Assembly (NCBI RefSeq): GCF_003148685.1
Contig: NZ_QGGR01000002.1
Span: 722,563-786,562, forward strand
DNA from: Actinoplanes xinjiangensis
GTDB lineage: Bacteria > Actinomycetota > Actinomycetes > Mycobacteriales > Micromonosporaceae
DNA length: 64,000 nt
Direction of reading: 5' to 3'
Shown here: one piece after another, positions 37,841-46,163 of the stretch
Layout of the letters: each line of letters starts with the position of its first letter
Numbering within the stretch: the stretch's first letter is position 1
The notes under the pieces: model-generated
The model's database searches: none
Seen by the model: the letters and a program-made list of their open reading frames with translations, nothing else
What the model was told of the DNA's origin: nothing
Position numbers and translations under genes: made by a program

Positions 37841-38070
37841 CGATACCTCCGCCCGGACCTTTCCCCGTCGCCCGATATACGGCCGGGAGGCCCGGCCGGG
37901 ATCAAAGCCGGGGCGAGAATTTCCGGGGTACTTGGTCTCAACGGTCCTCCGCTGCGATCGAGAGGGAAGGCGAACCCGGACGCCGATCACGCTCCGTATT
38001 GATCAACGCCGATTGGGACGCCAGGTAAGGGCGAATGATACTCAGTGGGATTCGACCGTGGACACGTCCC

Positions 38071-38085
38071 CGAGAATAATTCTCG
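38071..38085. promoter_or_regulatory. 15-bp perfect palindrome, possible operator
   Basis: CGAGAATAATTCTCG, seven-base arms around a single central base, about 230 bp upstream of the ECF sigma gene. AT-rich core in a GC-rich genome. Binding protein unknown. Confidence 0.4.
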
Positions 38086-38231
38086 CTGTGCGCGGAGAGC
38101 GTGATCTCGTAGCGTGAACAAGCGATTCCACTGCGTCGTCACAAGTGCGTGATCTGCGGTGAATGAGTGCTCGGGAGAACCGAACGGGGGATGCTCCGAT
38201 GCCGGTCGGACCCTTTCGGGCGACACCCGTA

Positions 38232-38245
38232 GGGGAGCGCTCCCA
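38232..38245. promoter_or_regulatory. CebR-like box (13 of 14 match)
   Basis: GGGGAGCGCTCCCA differs only at its first base from the 14-bp CebR box TGGGAGCGCTCCCA known from Streptomyces cellobiose control. The core GGGAGCGCTCCC (38233-38244) is a perfect palindrome. No sugar gene is adjacent, so its target is unclear. Confidence 0.45.
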
Positions 38246-38461
38246 TTTCCGATTCCGCAGTTCGCGGCCATACGCACGCCGGCACCCGGGGCATCACCGC
38301 GGTCACTGCGCGCAAGGCGGCCGGCCCGTTCACCCGAACCGGCGACGGCATTCCGGCCTCCGGATCGACGTCTCAGAGGGCGGGACGGGGCGACCCGTTG
38401 CGGGATCGCCCCGGCTCACCTGGCGGGAAGGGTGTGTGCACGAGCACACGCAGCGGTGTCC

Positions 38462-39433
38462 TCAGCGCGTGTGACTGGTCGCCAGAGACAACGCCCGGTG
38501 CAGGACCCGGGAGTCACCGAGCATCCCCCGCAGGCGCCGCTCCAGACCCGCGATCGGCACCAGATTCTGCGGGGCCCGTGGATCCTTGTACGCCGACGAG
38601 GCGAACCGCGGCAGCGTCGCCACCGACACCTCGGCCAGCTCGATCGCCTGCTCCGCGGTCAGCTCGGGTGAGCACTCCACCCGCACGATGCCCGACCACG
38701 GTGCACCGGACGAACCGGGCAACCGCAGATACCACGACCAGCCGCCCCACACCGAGCCCAGATGGAAGACCGGCGTCCGCTGGCTCGGGCGCAACCGGGG
38801 CACGATGGCCTCCTGCGCGGCCGGCAGGTAGTGCTTCTGCTGGGTCTTCACATAGCCGATCGTGCGCGGCAGCTGACGCCGGTTGCGCAGCGGACCGTCC
38901 ACCACCAGCAGATCGGCCCCGTCCGAGCCGCCGTCCCGGGCGGCCGCCGAGATCTCGATCTCCAGTGCCGTCAGCGGGCCCTGAACCGCGGCCGGCAGCT
39001 TGCTGGCCTCGCCGTTGCCGCCGACCCGGTGCACCTCGTAGCGCACCGACCCGGCCTGCACGTCGGTCGCCGACGGGCTGGCCGTGAACAGACCGCGGGA
39101 GACCCGGGCACCGACCAGCTCGGCGACGCCCCGGGCCAGATCACAACGGACCACCCCGGCGGCGTACGACGCGGCCAGCCCCGCATAGGAGGTGCCGTCC
39201 TCCTCCGCGGTCCACAGCCCGGCGTCGTTGCGCCGCACCCCGTCGACCAGGAACACCACGTCGGGCACGGTCGCCGTCCGGGACACGTCGATCGGTGCCC
39301 ACTCGGCGGCCGGCACCTCCACGTCCACGTCGACCTGGGCACTGCTGGACGAACCCGGCCCGTCCCCACCGCTGTCGCCCTCAAAGGAGGCACCGTAGGA
39401 CGGGTCCCACGCGTCGACGAACATCCTGGTCAC
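38462..39433 (-). CDS. nurA: NurA-domain nuclease
   Basis: 323 residues from a GTG overlapping the sbcC stop (GTGA, 39430-39433); an ATG at 39424 is an alternative. NurA marks: first metal Asp in VPDVVFLVDGVRR, second in LLVVDGPLRNRRQLPRTIGY, then VKTQQKHYLPA, PSQRTPVFHLGSVWGGWSWY, GIVRVECSPELTAEQA and the C-terminal DPRAPQNLVPIAGLERRL. NurA is a 5'-3' exo/endonuclease that works with the HerA translocase in DNA end resection. Last gene of a herA-sbcD-sbcC-nurA operon, the gene set and order of the archaeal resection operon. Confidence 0.88.
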   Translation of the reverse strand: MTRMFVDAWDPSYGASFEGDSGGDGPGSSSSAQVDVDVEVPAAEWAPIDVSRTATVPDVVFLVDGVRRNDAGLWTAEEDGTSYAGLAASYAAGVVRCDLARGVAELVGARVSRGLFTASPSATDVQAGSVRYEVHRVGGNGEASKLPAAVQGPLTALEIEISAAARDGGSDGADLLVVDGPLRNRRQLPRTIGYVKTQQKHYLPAAQEAIVPRLRPSQRTPVFHLGSVWGGWSWYLRLPGSSGAPWSGIVRVECSPELTAEQAIELAEVSVATLPRFASSAYKDPRAPQNLVPIAGLERRLRGMLGDSRVLHRALSLATSHTR

Positions 39434-41919
39434 AGGCCGACCCTCTCCACGTGGGCGGTACGCGCGTCCTTGTGCACCTCGAACCGGACCGGCACCCGCT
39501 CGGCGAGCGCGTGCACGTGGGTGACCAGGCCGACCATCCGGTCGCCGCGCGCCGCCAGATTCTCCAGAGTCGCCGCGACCACGTCGAGGGTGGCCGCGTC
39601 CAGGGTGCCGAAGCCCTCGTCCAGGACGATCGACTCCAGGCTCGCCGCGGTGGTGCTCATCCCGGCCAGCTGCTCGGAGAGGGCCAGGGCGAGGGCCAGC
39701 GAGGCCTGGAACGTCTCACCGCCGGACAGCGTCCGTACGCCGCGCCGCAGCCCCGCGTCGTGGTGGTCCACGACGAAGAACTCACCCTTCTCGTGCATCA
39801 GCTCGTACTGCCCGCCGGTCAGCTCCCGCAGGATCCGGGAGGCGCCGTCGACCAGCAGGTCGAGCGCCTCCTCCAGCAGCCAGCGCTCGAAGTTGTTCGC
39901 CCGCAGATGCCCGGCCAGCGACTTCGCCACCCGGCTCGCCCGCAGCAGCGCGTCCCGCTGCTCGAGCGCGGCACGGGCCTGCTCGCGCCGCTCGGTCAGC
40001 CGCTGCCAGGCCGCCCCGGCCCGCTCGGCGGTCACCGCGGCGGCCCGGATCAGCCCGGCCTCGTCCGCGGACGCCGGGCCGGGCGCGCCGGCCGCGGTGA
40101 ACAGGTCGACGATGTCGGCGCGGGCGCGGAGCGTCTCCTGATGCGCGACGGCCACCGCGGCCTCGGCGGCGTCCCGGGCGGTGCGCCGGCGGGCGTGCTC
40201 CCCGGCGGCCCAGTCGACAAGCGTGGCCCAGGCGCCGGCCAGGTCCTCCCGGTCGGCCGGTGGCGGGCCGAAACGGGCCAGACCGTCACGGACCGTGTCG
40301 AACGTACGCCACGCCTTACGCTGCTGGTCCTCGGCGGACCGGACCACCGCCTGTGCCGTGCGCAGCGCCTCCCGCGCCGAGCGCACCGCCGTCCCGGCAT
40401 CCTCGAGCCGGCGCTGCAACGCGCCCAGCTCGGCCAGTCGCTGCCGCAGCGTCTCCGCCCCGGGCAGCGCTTCGACGGCCTTGCGGACCTCGGCGAGGCG
40501 GGTCAGGTGGTGCTCGTACTGCCCGCGTTTGCGCTCCAGGTCGAACGCCGCGTTCCGGGCGATCGCGTCCCGCTCGCGCCAGCGGACCTGCGCCGACTCC
40601 GCCTCCTCGCGGGCCACGTTGCCGGCCTGCTCGGCCAGCCGGACCGCGGACTCCCGCGGCACCTCCGGCACCACGGCCACCGTCTGCTCGCAGACCGGGC
40701 AGACGCCCCCGGCGGTGAGATGGCCGCGCAGCGCCGTGGCACGATCGCGCTGCTGGGCGTCCCGGTAGTCCTGGCGGGCCTGCTCCAGCAGCTGCTGGGC
40801 GCCCAGGTGCTGGGCGTTCGCCAGCTCGGCGGCGGCCAGCGCGTCCCGGTGCTCGACGTCGGCCACCGACACCTTGCCGGCGAACCACTCCTCCTGCTCG
40901 ATCAGGCGGGCCAGCTCGGTGTGCCGGTCCAGCGCCACCCGCAGCTGCCCGGGGTCGCCCGCCGCGGTCAGCTCGCCGCGCATCTTCTCCTCGGCCTCCT
41001 CGGCCGCGTGCACCTCGACGGCGGCCCGGTCGGCCGACTCCCTCGCCGCGGCGACGGCGCCGGTCGCCTCGGTCACCCCCGCGGGGGTACGCACGGAGCC
41101 GAGCGCCGCCAGCTCGGCGTCCACCGCGTCCCGTGCCTCGGACGCGGCCACCTCGGCCTCGCGGGCGGCCCGCAGCTCCGGTACCGCGCCCTCCACCGCG
41201 GCGGTCAGCTCCCGCATCCGCTCCAGGTGGGCGGCCGCCTGCTCGACGGCCTCGTCGGTGGCATCCTCCAGACTGCCGAGCTGCTGCTCGACCACGGTCA
41301 GCTTGGCCTCCGCCCCCTTACCCCGCTCGGCGGCCTTGACCTGCACCTCCTCGTACACGTGCAGGCCCAGCAGGTTGATCAGGATCTGCTGCCGGGTCGC
41401 CGGTTTCGCGTGCAGGAAGTCGGCGAACTGGCCCTGCGGCAGCACCACGCAGCTGGTGAACTGCTCGTAGGGCAGACCCACCGCGTCCAGGACGGCGGCG
41501 TCCATCTCGGCCGGGGTGCCGGCCAGCACCTCGCCCAGGTCCTCCAGGTCCATGCCGGTGTCGAGCTTGGTGACATCGAAGCCGGGCGGCATCAGCTGCA
41601 GCCCCGCTCCCGCGGTCTTCACATTGCCGCGGCCGTCGCGCCGGACCACCCGGGTCGCCACGAACCGGTCGCCGGCCGACTCGAAGACCAGGCGCACCCG
41701 GGCCTCCGTCGACGACGGGGCGAGCGCATTGACGATCCCCCGCGCGCCGCCCCACCGGGGCACGGTGCCGTAGAGGGCGAAGCAGATCGCGTCCAGCACG
41801 GTCGACTTGCCCGAACCGGTCGGGCCGACCAGCGCGAAGTAGTCGGCGTCGGTGAAGTCCACGGTCGTCGGGTCACGGAAGACCGTGAACCCGGCCATGT
41901 CGAGCCTCAGTGGCCTCAT
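39430..41919 (-). CDS. sbcC: SbcC/Rad50 SMC-like ATPase
   Basis: 829 residues. Walker A VGPTGSGKSTVLDAI near residue 33, Q-loop region CVVLPQGQFADFLHAKPATR, long coiled coils interrupted by the zinc hook CPVCEQ near residue 407, the ABC signature RTLSGGETFQASLALALALS and Walker B SIVLDEGFGTLD. With SbcD it forms the Mre11-Rad50-type complex that tethers and processes DNA ends and hairpins. It overlaps sbcD upstream (ATGA at 41916-41919) and nurA downstream by 4 bp. It is shorter than E. coli SbcC (over 1000 residues) owing to shorter coiled coils. Confidence 0.95.
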   Translation of the reverse strand: MRPLRLDMAGFTVFRDPTTVDFTDADYFALVGPTGSGKSTVLDAICFALYGTVPRWGGARGIVNALAPSSTEARVRLVFESAGDRFVATRVVRRDGRGNVKTAGAGLQLMPPGFDVTKLDTGMDLEDLGEVLAGTPAEMDAAVLDAVGLPYEQFTSCVVLPQGQFADFLHAKPATRQQILINLLGLHVYEEVQVKAAERGKGAEAKLTVVEQQLGSLEDATDEAVEQAAAHLERMRELTAAVEGAVPELRAAREAEVAASEARDAVDAELAALGSVRTPAGVTEATGAVAAARESADRAAVEVHAAEEAEEKMRGELTAAGDPGQLRVALDRHTELARLIEQEEWFAGKVSVADVEHRDALAAAELANAQHLGAQQLLEQARQDYRDAQQRDRATALRGHLTAGGVCPVCEQTVAVVPEVPRESAVRLAEQAGNVAREEAESAQVRWRERDAIARNAAFDLERKRGQYEHHLTRLAEVRKAVEALPGAETLRQRLAELGALQRRLEDAGTAVRSAREALRTAQAVVRSAEDQQRKAWRTFDTVRDGLARFGPPPADREDLAGAWATLVDWAAGEHARRRTARDAAEAAVAVAHQETLRARADIVDLFTAAGAPGPASADEAGLIRAAAVTAERAGAAWQRLTERREQARAALEQRDALLRASRVAKSLAGHLRANNFERWLLEEALDLLVDGASRILRELTGGQYELMHEKGEFFVVDHHDAGLRRGVRTLSGGETFQASLALALALSEQLAGMSTTAASLESIVLDEGFGTLDAATLDVVAATLENLAARGDRMVGLVTHVHALAERVPVRFEVHKDARTAHVERVGL

Positions 41920-43070
41920 TTGTTGCTGCTCACCTCGTCGTACAGCTCGTCGAAGAGATCGCGAACGCCCTCCTCGGCGTTACCGCGGCTGTCCAGGTAG
42001 TCACCGAAGAGCTCCCGCGGGGACCGGCCGGCCCGCTCGGCACTGCGTGCGCCGTCACGGGGCGGCAGCATGTCCGGGTCGATGCGCACCTCCAGGGCGT
42101 TCGGCAGGAGCTCCTGCACGTCCTCACGGAGGCCGGGCCGGGGCGCTTCCCGCACCAGGACACGCAACCAGGCGCCCGGAAGGTTCACCGTGGCGAGCTG
42201 CTCCAGCGTGCCCCGCACGGTCCGCAAGGTGAGCGCCGAGGTCACCGGCACGTCCCGGACGTGGGCGGCGCGGTCGGTGGAGACGTCGACGATCGCGACC
42301 GAGCAGACGTTCTCCTCTTCGCCGAAGTCGATGGCGAGCGGGCTGCCGCTGTATCGGGTCGGGCACGGCGAGATCACCGTCTGGTTGCGGTGCAGGTGGC
42401 CCAGGGCGACGTAGTGGGCGTTCGGCGGGAAGACCGTGGCCGGCACCGCGTACCCCATGATGGTGTGCGCCTCCCGCTCCCCGCCGCCGGTGCTCGCGCC
42501 GACGATGGTCAGGTGGGCGGTGAGCAGATTGACCACCCCCGGCTCCGAGAACGGCTCACTGAGCTTCGCGATCAGGCGGGCGACCAGGTCGGCGTAGGTC
42601 TGATTGGCCTCGGCGGCGGTCAACTCGTACATCTCGGCGGCCCGGACGGCATACCGCTGGGAGAGGAACGGCAGCGCGACGAGCCGCCACCGCTCACCGC
42701 CCTCGGTCGTCCCCTCGATCAGAAGATCGTGAAGATCACCCTTGGGGTACGACCCGCGCAACTCGATCCCGGCCGCGTCCGCCCACGGGCGCAACGCGTC
42801 GAGAGCGGCCCCGTTGTCGTGGTTGCCACCGATCGCCACCACCCTCGCGCCGGTCTTGCGCAACGCGGACAGGGCCCGGGTGACCAACCGGGTCGCCTCG
42901 GCCGTCGGTGCGGCGGTGTCGTAGAGATCACCGGCCACGATCACCAGGTCGGGACGCTCGGCCCGGGCGATCTCGACGACCTGGGCGAGAACCTTGATGT
43001 GCTCCTCGTTGCGGTTCTTGCCCTTGAGAACCTTGCCGACGTGCCAGTCGGAGGTGTGCAGGATGCGCAT
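41916..43070 (-). CDS. sbcD: SbcD/Mre11 nuclease
   Basis: 384 residues. Phosphoesterase motifs in order: HTSDWHVGK (I), VIVAGDLYDTAAP (II), VAIGGNHDNG (III), LLTAHLTIVGAS (IV) and VALGHLHRNQ (V), which supply the two-metal site. A C-terminal capping domain and a helical Rad50-binding tail (EEGVRDLFDELYDEVSS) follow. Mn-dependent dsDNA exonuclease and hairpin endonuclease subunit. It starts 20 bp after herA and overlaps sbcC by 4 bp. Confidence 0.95.
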   Translation of the reverse strand: MRILHTSDWHVGKVLKGKNRNEEHIKVLAQVVEIARAERPDLVIVAGDLYDTAAPTAEATRLVTRALSALRKTGARVVAIGGNHDNGAALDALRPWADAAGIELRGSYPKGDLHDLLIEGTTEGGERWRLVALPFLSQRYAVRAAEMYELTAAEANQTYADLVARLIAKLSEPFSEPGVVNLLTAHLTIVGASTGGGEREAHTIMGYAVPATVFPPNAHYVALGHLHRNQTVISPCPTRYSGSPLAIDFGEEENVCSVAIVDVSTDRAAHVRDVPVTSALTLRTVRGTLEQLATVNLPGAWLRVLVREAPRPGLREDVQELLPNALEVRIDPDMLPPRDGARSAERAGRSPRELFGDYLDSRGNAEEGVRDLFDELYDEVSSNK

Positions 43071-43090
43071 CGCTGAACCTTAGTCTCCGC

Positions 43091-44836
43091 CTAGAACGGG
43101 ATGTCGTCGTCCGCTGAGCCACGCCCGCCTATCACCGCGAACGGGTCGGCGCCCTGGACGATCGACCGGAGCGTCTCGGCCGGCGGCGGGCCGGACTCCG
43201 ACTTGCGGGTGGCCCAGGCCGGGAACGGGAACTCGACACAGAGCGGAACCGGGATGTCCGGCTGGTTCACGAACATCGTCCCCGGCCGGGCCAGCAGGGC
43301 ACGCTGGCGCATGGCCGGGGGCAGGAAGCCATACTCCGGCCGGGACGCCTCGGCCGGGTCGAGCCGGCCGACCACCCGGATCGCCGAGTTCGTCACGATC
43401 CGGCGCTCCACCTCGCTGGCGGTCTGCTGGGCGCCGATCAGGATCACGCCGAGCGAACGGCCCCGCTCGGCGATGTCCAGCAGCACCTCCTTGATCGGCG
43501 AGGAGCCCTCGCGCGGGGCGTACTTGTTGAGCTCGTCGAGGACCACGAAGAGCAGCGGCCGGCCGGTGCCCGACTTCTCCTTCTCCTCGAACTCAGTCTT
43601 CAGCGTCACACCGACCACGAACCGCTGCGCCCGGTCCGGCAGGTTGTGCAGGTCGACCACGGTCACCTGGGCACTGTCGGCCGTCTTGATCCGGTGCGGG
43701 CGACGCTGGGCCAGGTCGCCGCGGATCAGCCGGGACAGGTCGCGCTTGCTGCCGATCAGCCGGCGGGCGAAGGCGTTGACCGTGCCCATGTTGATCGCGC
43801 TGCCCGCCCATGTGGACCGGGTCTCGTCGTCGGTGAGCTGCTCGACGACGTGATCGACCAGATCCTGGTACGAGCCGATCCGCTTGCCGTCGATGCTGAT
43901 ACCGCCCTCGGCGGGCACCGCGTAGCGGTTCAGGTGGGCGGTCACCGAGTGGACGACCATCGTGTACTGCTGGCGCTCGTCGTCGGCGTCGGCGAACACG
44001 TACGGCAGGAGTTTCTGCTCGCAGAACTCGGCGAGCGTCCAGTAGAACGCGTCGACCCCGGTGAGCCGGCTGGCCACGTCGGGCGCCCCCGACGAGTCAC
44101 CGGCCCGCGGCGGTGCGTAGACCCGCACGTCCGGGAAGGGTGCGGCGGGCAGACCGAGCAGCGCATACGCCTCGCGGGTCTTGTCGTCGAGCTTGGTGTT
44201 GGGGTGGTCGAGGAAGAGCAGGTCCTCGCCCTTGACGTTGAAGATCAGGGCCCGGGCGTTGGTGCCGTCGGCGCCCAGTTGCCCGGACCGGAACACCGAG
44301 TAGAGCAGGAACGTCGCGAAACTGGTCTTGGTCGCCACCCCGGAGATGCCGGAGATCGACACGTGCGCGCCCCGGGTGCCGTCGAGGAAGTCGGCGTTGA
44401 GGAAGACCGGCACCCCGTCCCGGCCGGTGCCCATCGGGACCCGCCGCTCCATCCGGTCGAAGTGCAGCGCCGCGTCCCGGGCCTCGCCGGTCGCCCGGTG
44501 CACGACCGCGCCGGGAGCGGGCGGAACATACAGCTCCGGGTCGACGCGGGTGGTGGTGATCTCGGCCGCCTCCTGCACCATCGCGGGCAACGTGCCGTCG
44601 GCGATGGCGAACACGTCCGAGTCGAACTGGGCACCCTCGTGCCGGGCCCGCACCTGGGTGACCACGCCGGCGATCGTCACCGGCTCACGGTCCGGCAGGT
44701 CGCGCCTTGTCACCACGACGTCGTCGAGCTGGAGATAGCTGCCCGGGGTCACGGCCGTCCAGAACTGCAGCGGTGTCGCGTCCGCTGTTCCGAGCACCCG
44801 CCCGACGGGGGAAGTTTCGTCAGACACGGGGATCAT
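43091..44836 (-). CDS. herA: HerA-type hexameric DNA translocase ATPase
   Basis: 581 residues. N-terminal HAS-barrel (GRVLGTADATPLQFWTAVTP, TIAGVVTQVRARHEGAQF), then the FtsK-like ATPase core. The P-loop is atypical: SGISGVATKTSFATF near residues 163-172 keeps the Lys-Thr but lacks the usual Gly before Lys. Walker B is PLLFVVLDELNKYAP near 425-437, and AERGRSLGVILIGAQQTASE with IRVVGRLDP are the sensor/arginine regions of HerA. Pumps DNA to the NurA nuclease in characterised systems. First gene of the four-gene operon, with GAGG 4 bases before the ATG. Confidence 0.88.
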   Translation of the reverse strand: MIPVSDETSPVGRVLGTADATPLQFWTAVTPGSYLQLDDVVVTRRDLPDREPVTIAGVVTQVRARHEGAQFDSDVFAIADGTLPAMVQEAAEITTTRVDPELYVPPAPGAVVHRATGEARDAALHFDRMERRVPMGTGRDGVPVFLNADFLDGTRGAHVSISGISGVATKTSFATFLLYSVFRSGQLGADGTNARALIFNVKGEDLLFLDHPNTKLDDKTREAYALLGLPAAPFPDVRVYAPPRAGDSSGAPDVASRLTGVDAFYWTLAEFCEQKLLPYVFADADDERQQYTMVVHSVTAHLNRYAVPAEGGISIDGKRIGSYQDLVDHVVEQLTDDETRSTWAGSAINMGTVNAFARRLIGSKRDLSRLIRGDLAQRRPHRIKTADSAQVTVVDLHNLPDRAQRFVVGVTLKTEFEEKEKSGTGRPLLFVVLDELNKYAPREGSSPIKEVLLDIAERGRSLGVILIGAQQTASEVERRIVTNSAIRVVGRLDPAEASRPEYGFLPPAMRQRALLARPGTMFVNQPDIPVPLCVEFPFPAWATRKSESGPPPAETLRSIVQGADPFAVIGGRGSADDDIPF

Positions 44837-44874
44837 GGTGCCTCAGCGGTACGACAAAATGCCCGCGCCCTTCG

Positions 44875-44915
44875 TTGTCCACAACTTCTGGTGTCCATCC
44901 ACAGAGTTATGCACA
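44875..44915. promoter_or_regulatory. cluster of DnaA-box-like nonamers upstream of herA
   Basis: Three directly repeated nonamers on the plus strand: TTGTCCACA at 44875-44883 (identical to the preferred high-GC actinobacterial DnaA box), CCATCCACA at 44895-44903 (weaker) and TTATGCACA at 44907-44915 (fits TTWTNCACA). They begin 39 bp upstream of the herA start, within the likely promoter region. A role in binding DnaA is inference from the motif. Confidence 0.55.
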
Positions 44916-44979
44916 AGATCTTGACCTGATTGCGGAGGCGCGCCCTGATGTGCACCGATCGGCCGGTATCGGTGTCCGC

Positions 44980-45250
44980 TCCGGCTCCGGGCGCCTCCGC
45001 TTCTCACTCCCGGCGTCTCCGCCGCCGCTCCCGCGCCTCCGCCTCGCACTCCGGGCGCATCCACCTCCACTGCTGGCGCCTCCGCCTCGCACTCCTGGGG
45101 CGTCCACCTCCACTGCTGGCACCTCCGCCTCGCACTCCTGGCGTCGCCGCCGCCGCTCCTGGCACCCTCCGCCCCTCACTCCGGGCGCATCCGCCCTCCC
45201 TACTGGCGCCTCCGCCTCTCACTTCGGGCCTCCGGCTCCGTTCCGGGCAT
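44980..45250. repeat. degenerate 21-23-bp C-rich tandem repeat, about 12 units
   Basis: Units alternate between types like CGCCTCCGCCTCGCACTCC and TCCACCTCCACTGCTGG. The tract fills the gap between herA (starts 44836) and the RibD-C reductase (ends 45260). Open frames crossing it give only low-complexity Gly/Arg peptides, so I regard it as non-coding. Confidence 0.8.
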
Positions 45251-45259
45251 GCCTCCGGT

Positions 45260-45955
45260 TCAATTCCGGGCGTACCGGAGGAAAAGCATGTCGTGCCGGG
45301 TGAGTGCGTGCCGCAGCGACATCCGCCGCGGCGGGGTCGGCGGTCCGTGCGCGATGCGGCCCGCCGCGCCGCCGGCCAGCAGCGGGGCGACCGTGAGGCA
45401 CAGCTCGTCCACCAGATCGGCGGCGATCAGCGCGCCGAACAGGCCGGGGCCGCCCTCGCAGAGCAACCGGGTCGCGCCGCGCCCGTGCAGCAGCCGCACC
45501 CCCGCGGCCAGGTCGACCTCGGTGTCACCGACCGCGATCACCTCGGCGACCCCGCGGACCGGGGCGTCGGCGGGTGCCGCACGATGGGTGAGCACGATCG
45601 GCCGGACGGGGGCGTCGGCGAAGATCAGTTGTTCCGGGTCCAGGTCGAGCGAGCCGGAGACGATCACCATCAGCGGGAACTCGGGCAGCCCGGCGGCCAG
45701 TCGCCAGGCCCGGTCCGGCCCGGTGAGGCGTAACGCGTCGTACCGTTCGGCGCGGACCGTGCCGGCCGCGACGATCAAGGCGTCGCAGATCGTACGCAAA
45801 TGGTCGAAGATCTCCTTGTCACCGGGACCCTGAAGCCCCGCGGAGACGCCGTCGACCGCCACCGCCCCGTCGGCGCTGGCGATGAAGTTGGCCCGCAGGA
45901 CCGCGCCGTCGGCGCGCGGATAGTGGGCGAGCAGCTCGTCGCGGGTGAAGATCAC
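45260..45955 (-). CDS. RibD C-terminal / dihydrofolate-reductase-fold reductase
   Basis: 231 residues from a GTG at 45955 that overlaps the stop of a small Cys-rich gene (GTGA). Reductase marks: RANFIASADGAVAVDGVSAG, FDHLRTICDALIVAAGTVRA, RLLCEGGPGLFGALIAADLV and DELCLTVAPLLAGG. This fold uses NADPH to reduce pyrimidine or pterin-like substrates; RibD-C acts in riboflavin synthesis, but stand-alone actinobacterial members are uncharacterised. No rib genes are adjacent. Confidence 0.88.
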   Translation of the reverse strand: MIFTRDELLAHYPRADGAVLRANFIASADGAVAVDGVSAGLQGPGDKEIFDHLRTICDALIVAAGTVRAERYDALRLTGPDRAWRLAAGLPEFPLMVIVSGSLDLDPEQLIFADAPVRPIVLTHRAAPADAPVRGVAEVIAVGDTEVDLAAGVRLLHGRGATRLLCEGGPGLFGALIAADLVDELCLTVAPLLAGGAAGRIAHGPPTPPRRMSLRHALTRHDMLFLRYARN

Positions 45956-46071
45956 GGGCCGGGCGGGCCGGTGACCGGCGGGGTCGGCTCGGGCGTGCGG
46001 TGCTGACAGTCGCACCAGGACACGCCGCGGCAGTCCTCGTGACGCCGCTCCCGGCAGTCCTTGCAGATCAT
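45952..46071 (-). CDS. 39-residue Cys-rich peptide, putative metal-binding
   Basis: Small gene with sequence MICKDCRERRHEDCRGVSWC then DCQHRTPEPTPPVTG and a Pro/Gly tail. Cysteines at 3, 6, 14, 20 and 22 plus His at 11 and 24 resemble a zinc ribbon or Fe-S ligand set. Its stop overlaps the start of the reductase gene (GTGA), so the two are translationally coupled. I recall similar short Cys-rich proteins in actinobacteria but know no function. Confidence 0.75.
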   Translation of the reverse strand: MICKDCRERRHEDCRGVSWCDCQHRTPEPTPPVTGPPGP

Positions 46072-46163
46072 GCCTCGACGTTAACCCCCGGCCGACCCTC
46101 ACCGTCACCGTCCGGTCGTCACCGTCGCCGCTACTCGGGCTGGTCGTCACCGTCACCGGGCCT

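Larger units (their letters stand above)
37841..38461. other. 620-bp gene-free region with two palindromes
   Basis: Upstream region of the sigma-factor gene and downstream of nurA. No convincing gene. It holds two perfect palindromes, listed separately (38071-38085 and 38233-38244), in a comparatively AT-rich stretch around 38030-38160. Confidence 0.6.

Noticed and set aside
38159..38671. Possible plus-strand gene in the gap upstream of the sigma gene
   Set aside because: Arg/Pro/Ala-rich, overlaps the nurA 3' end antisense, and lacks a good ribosome-binding site.
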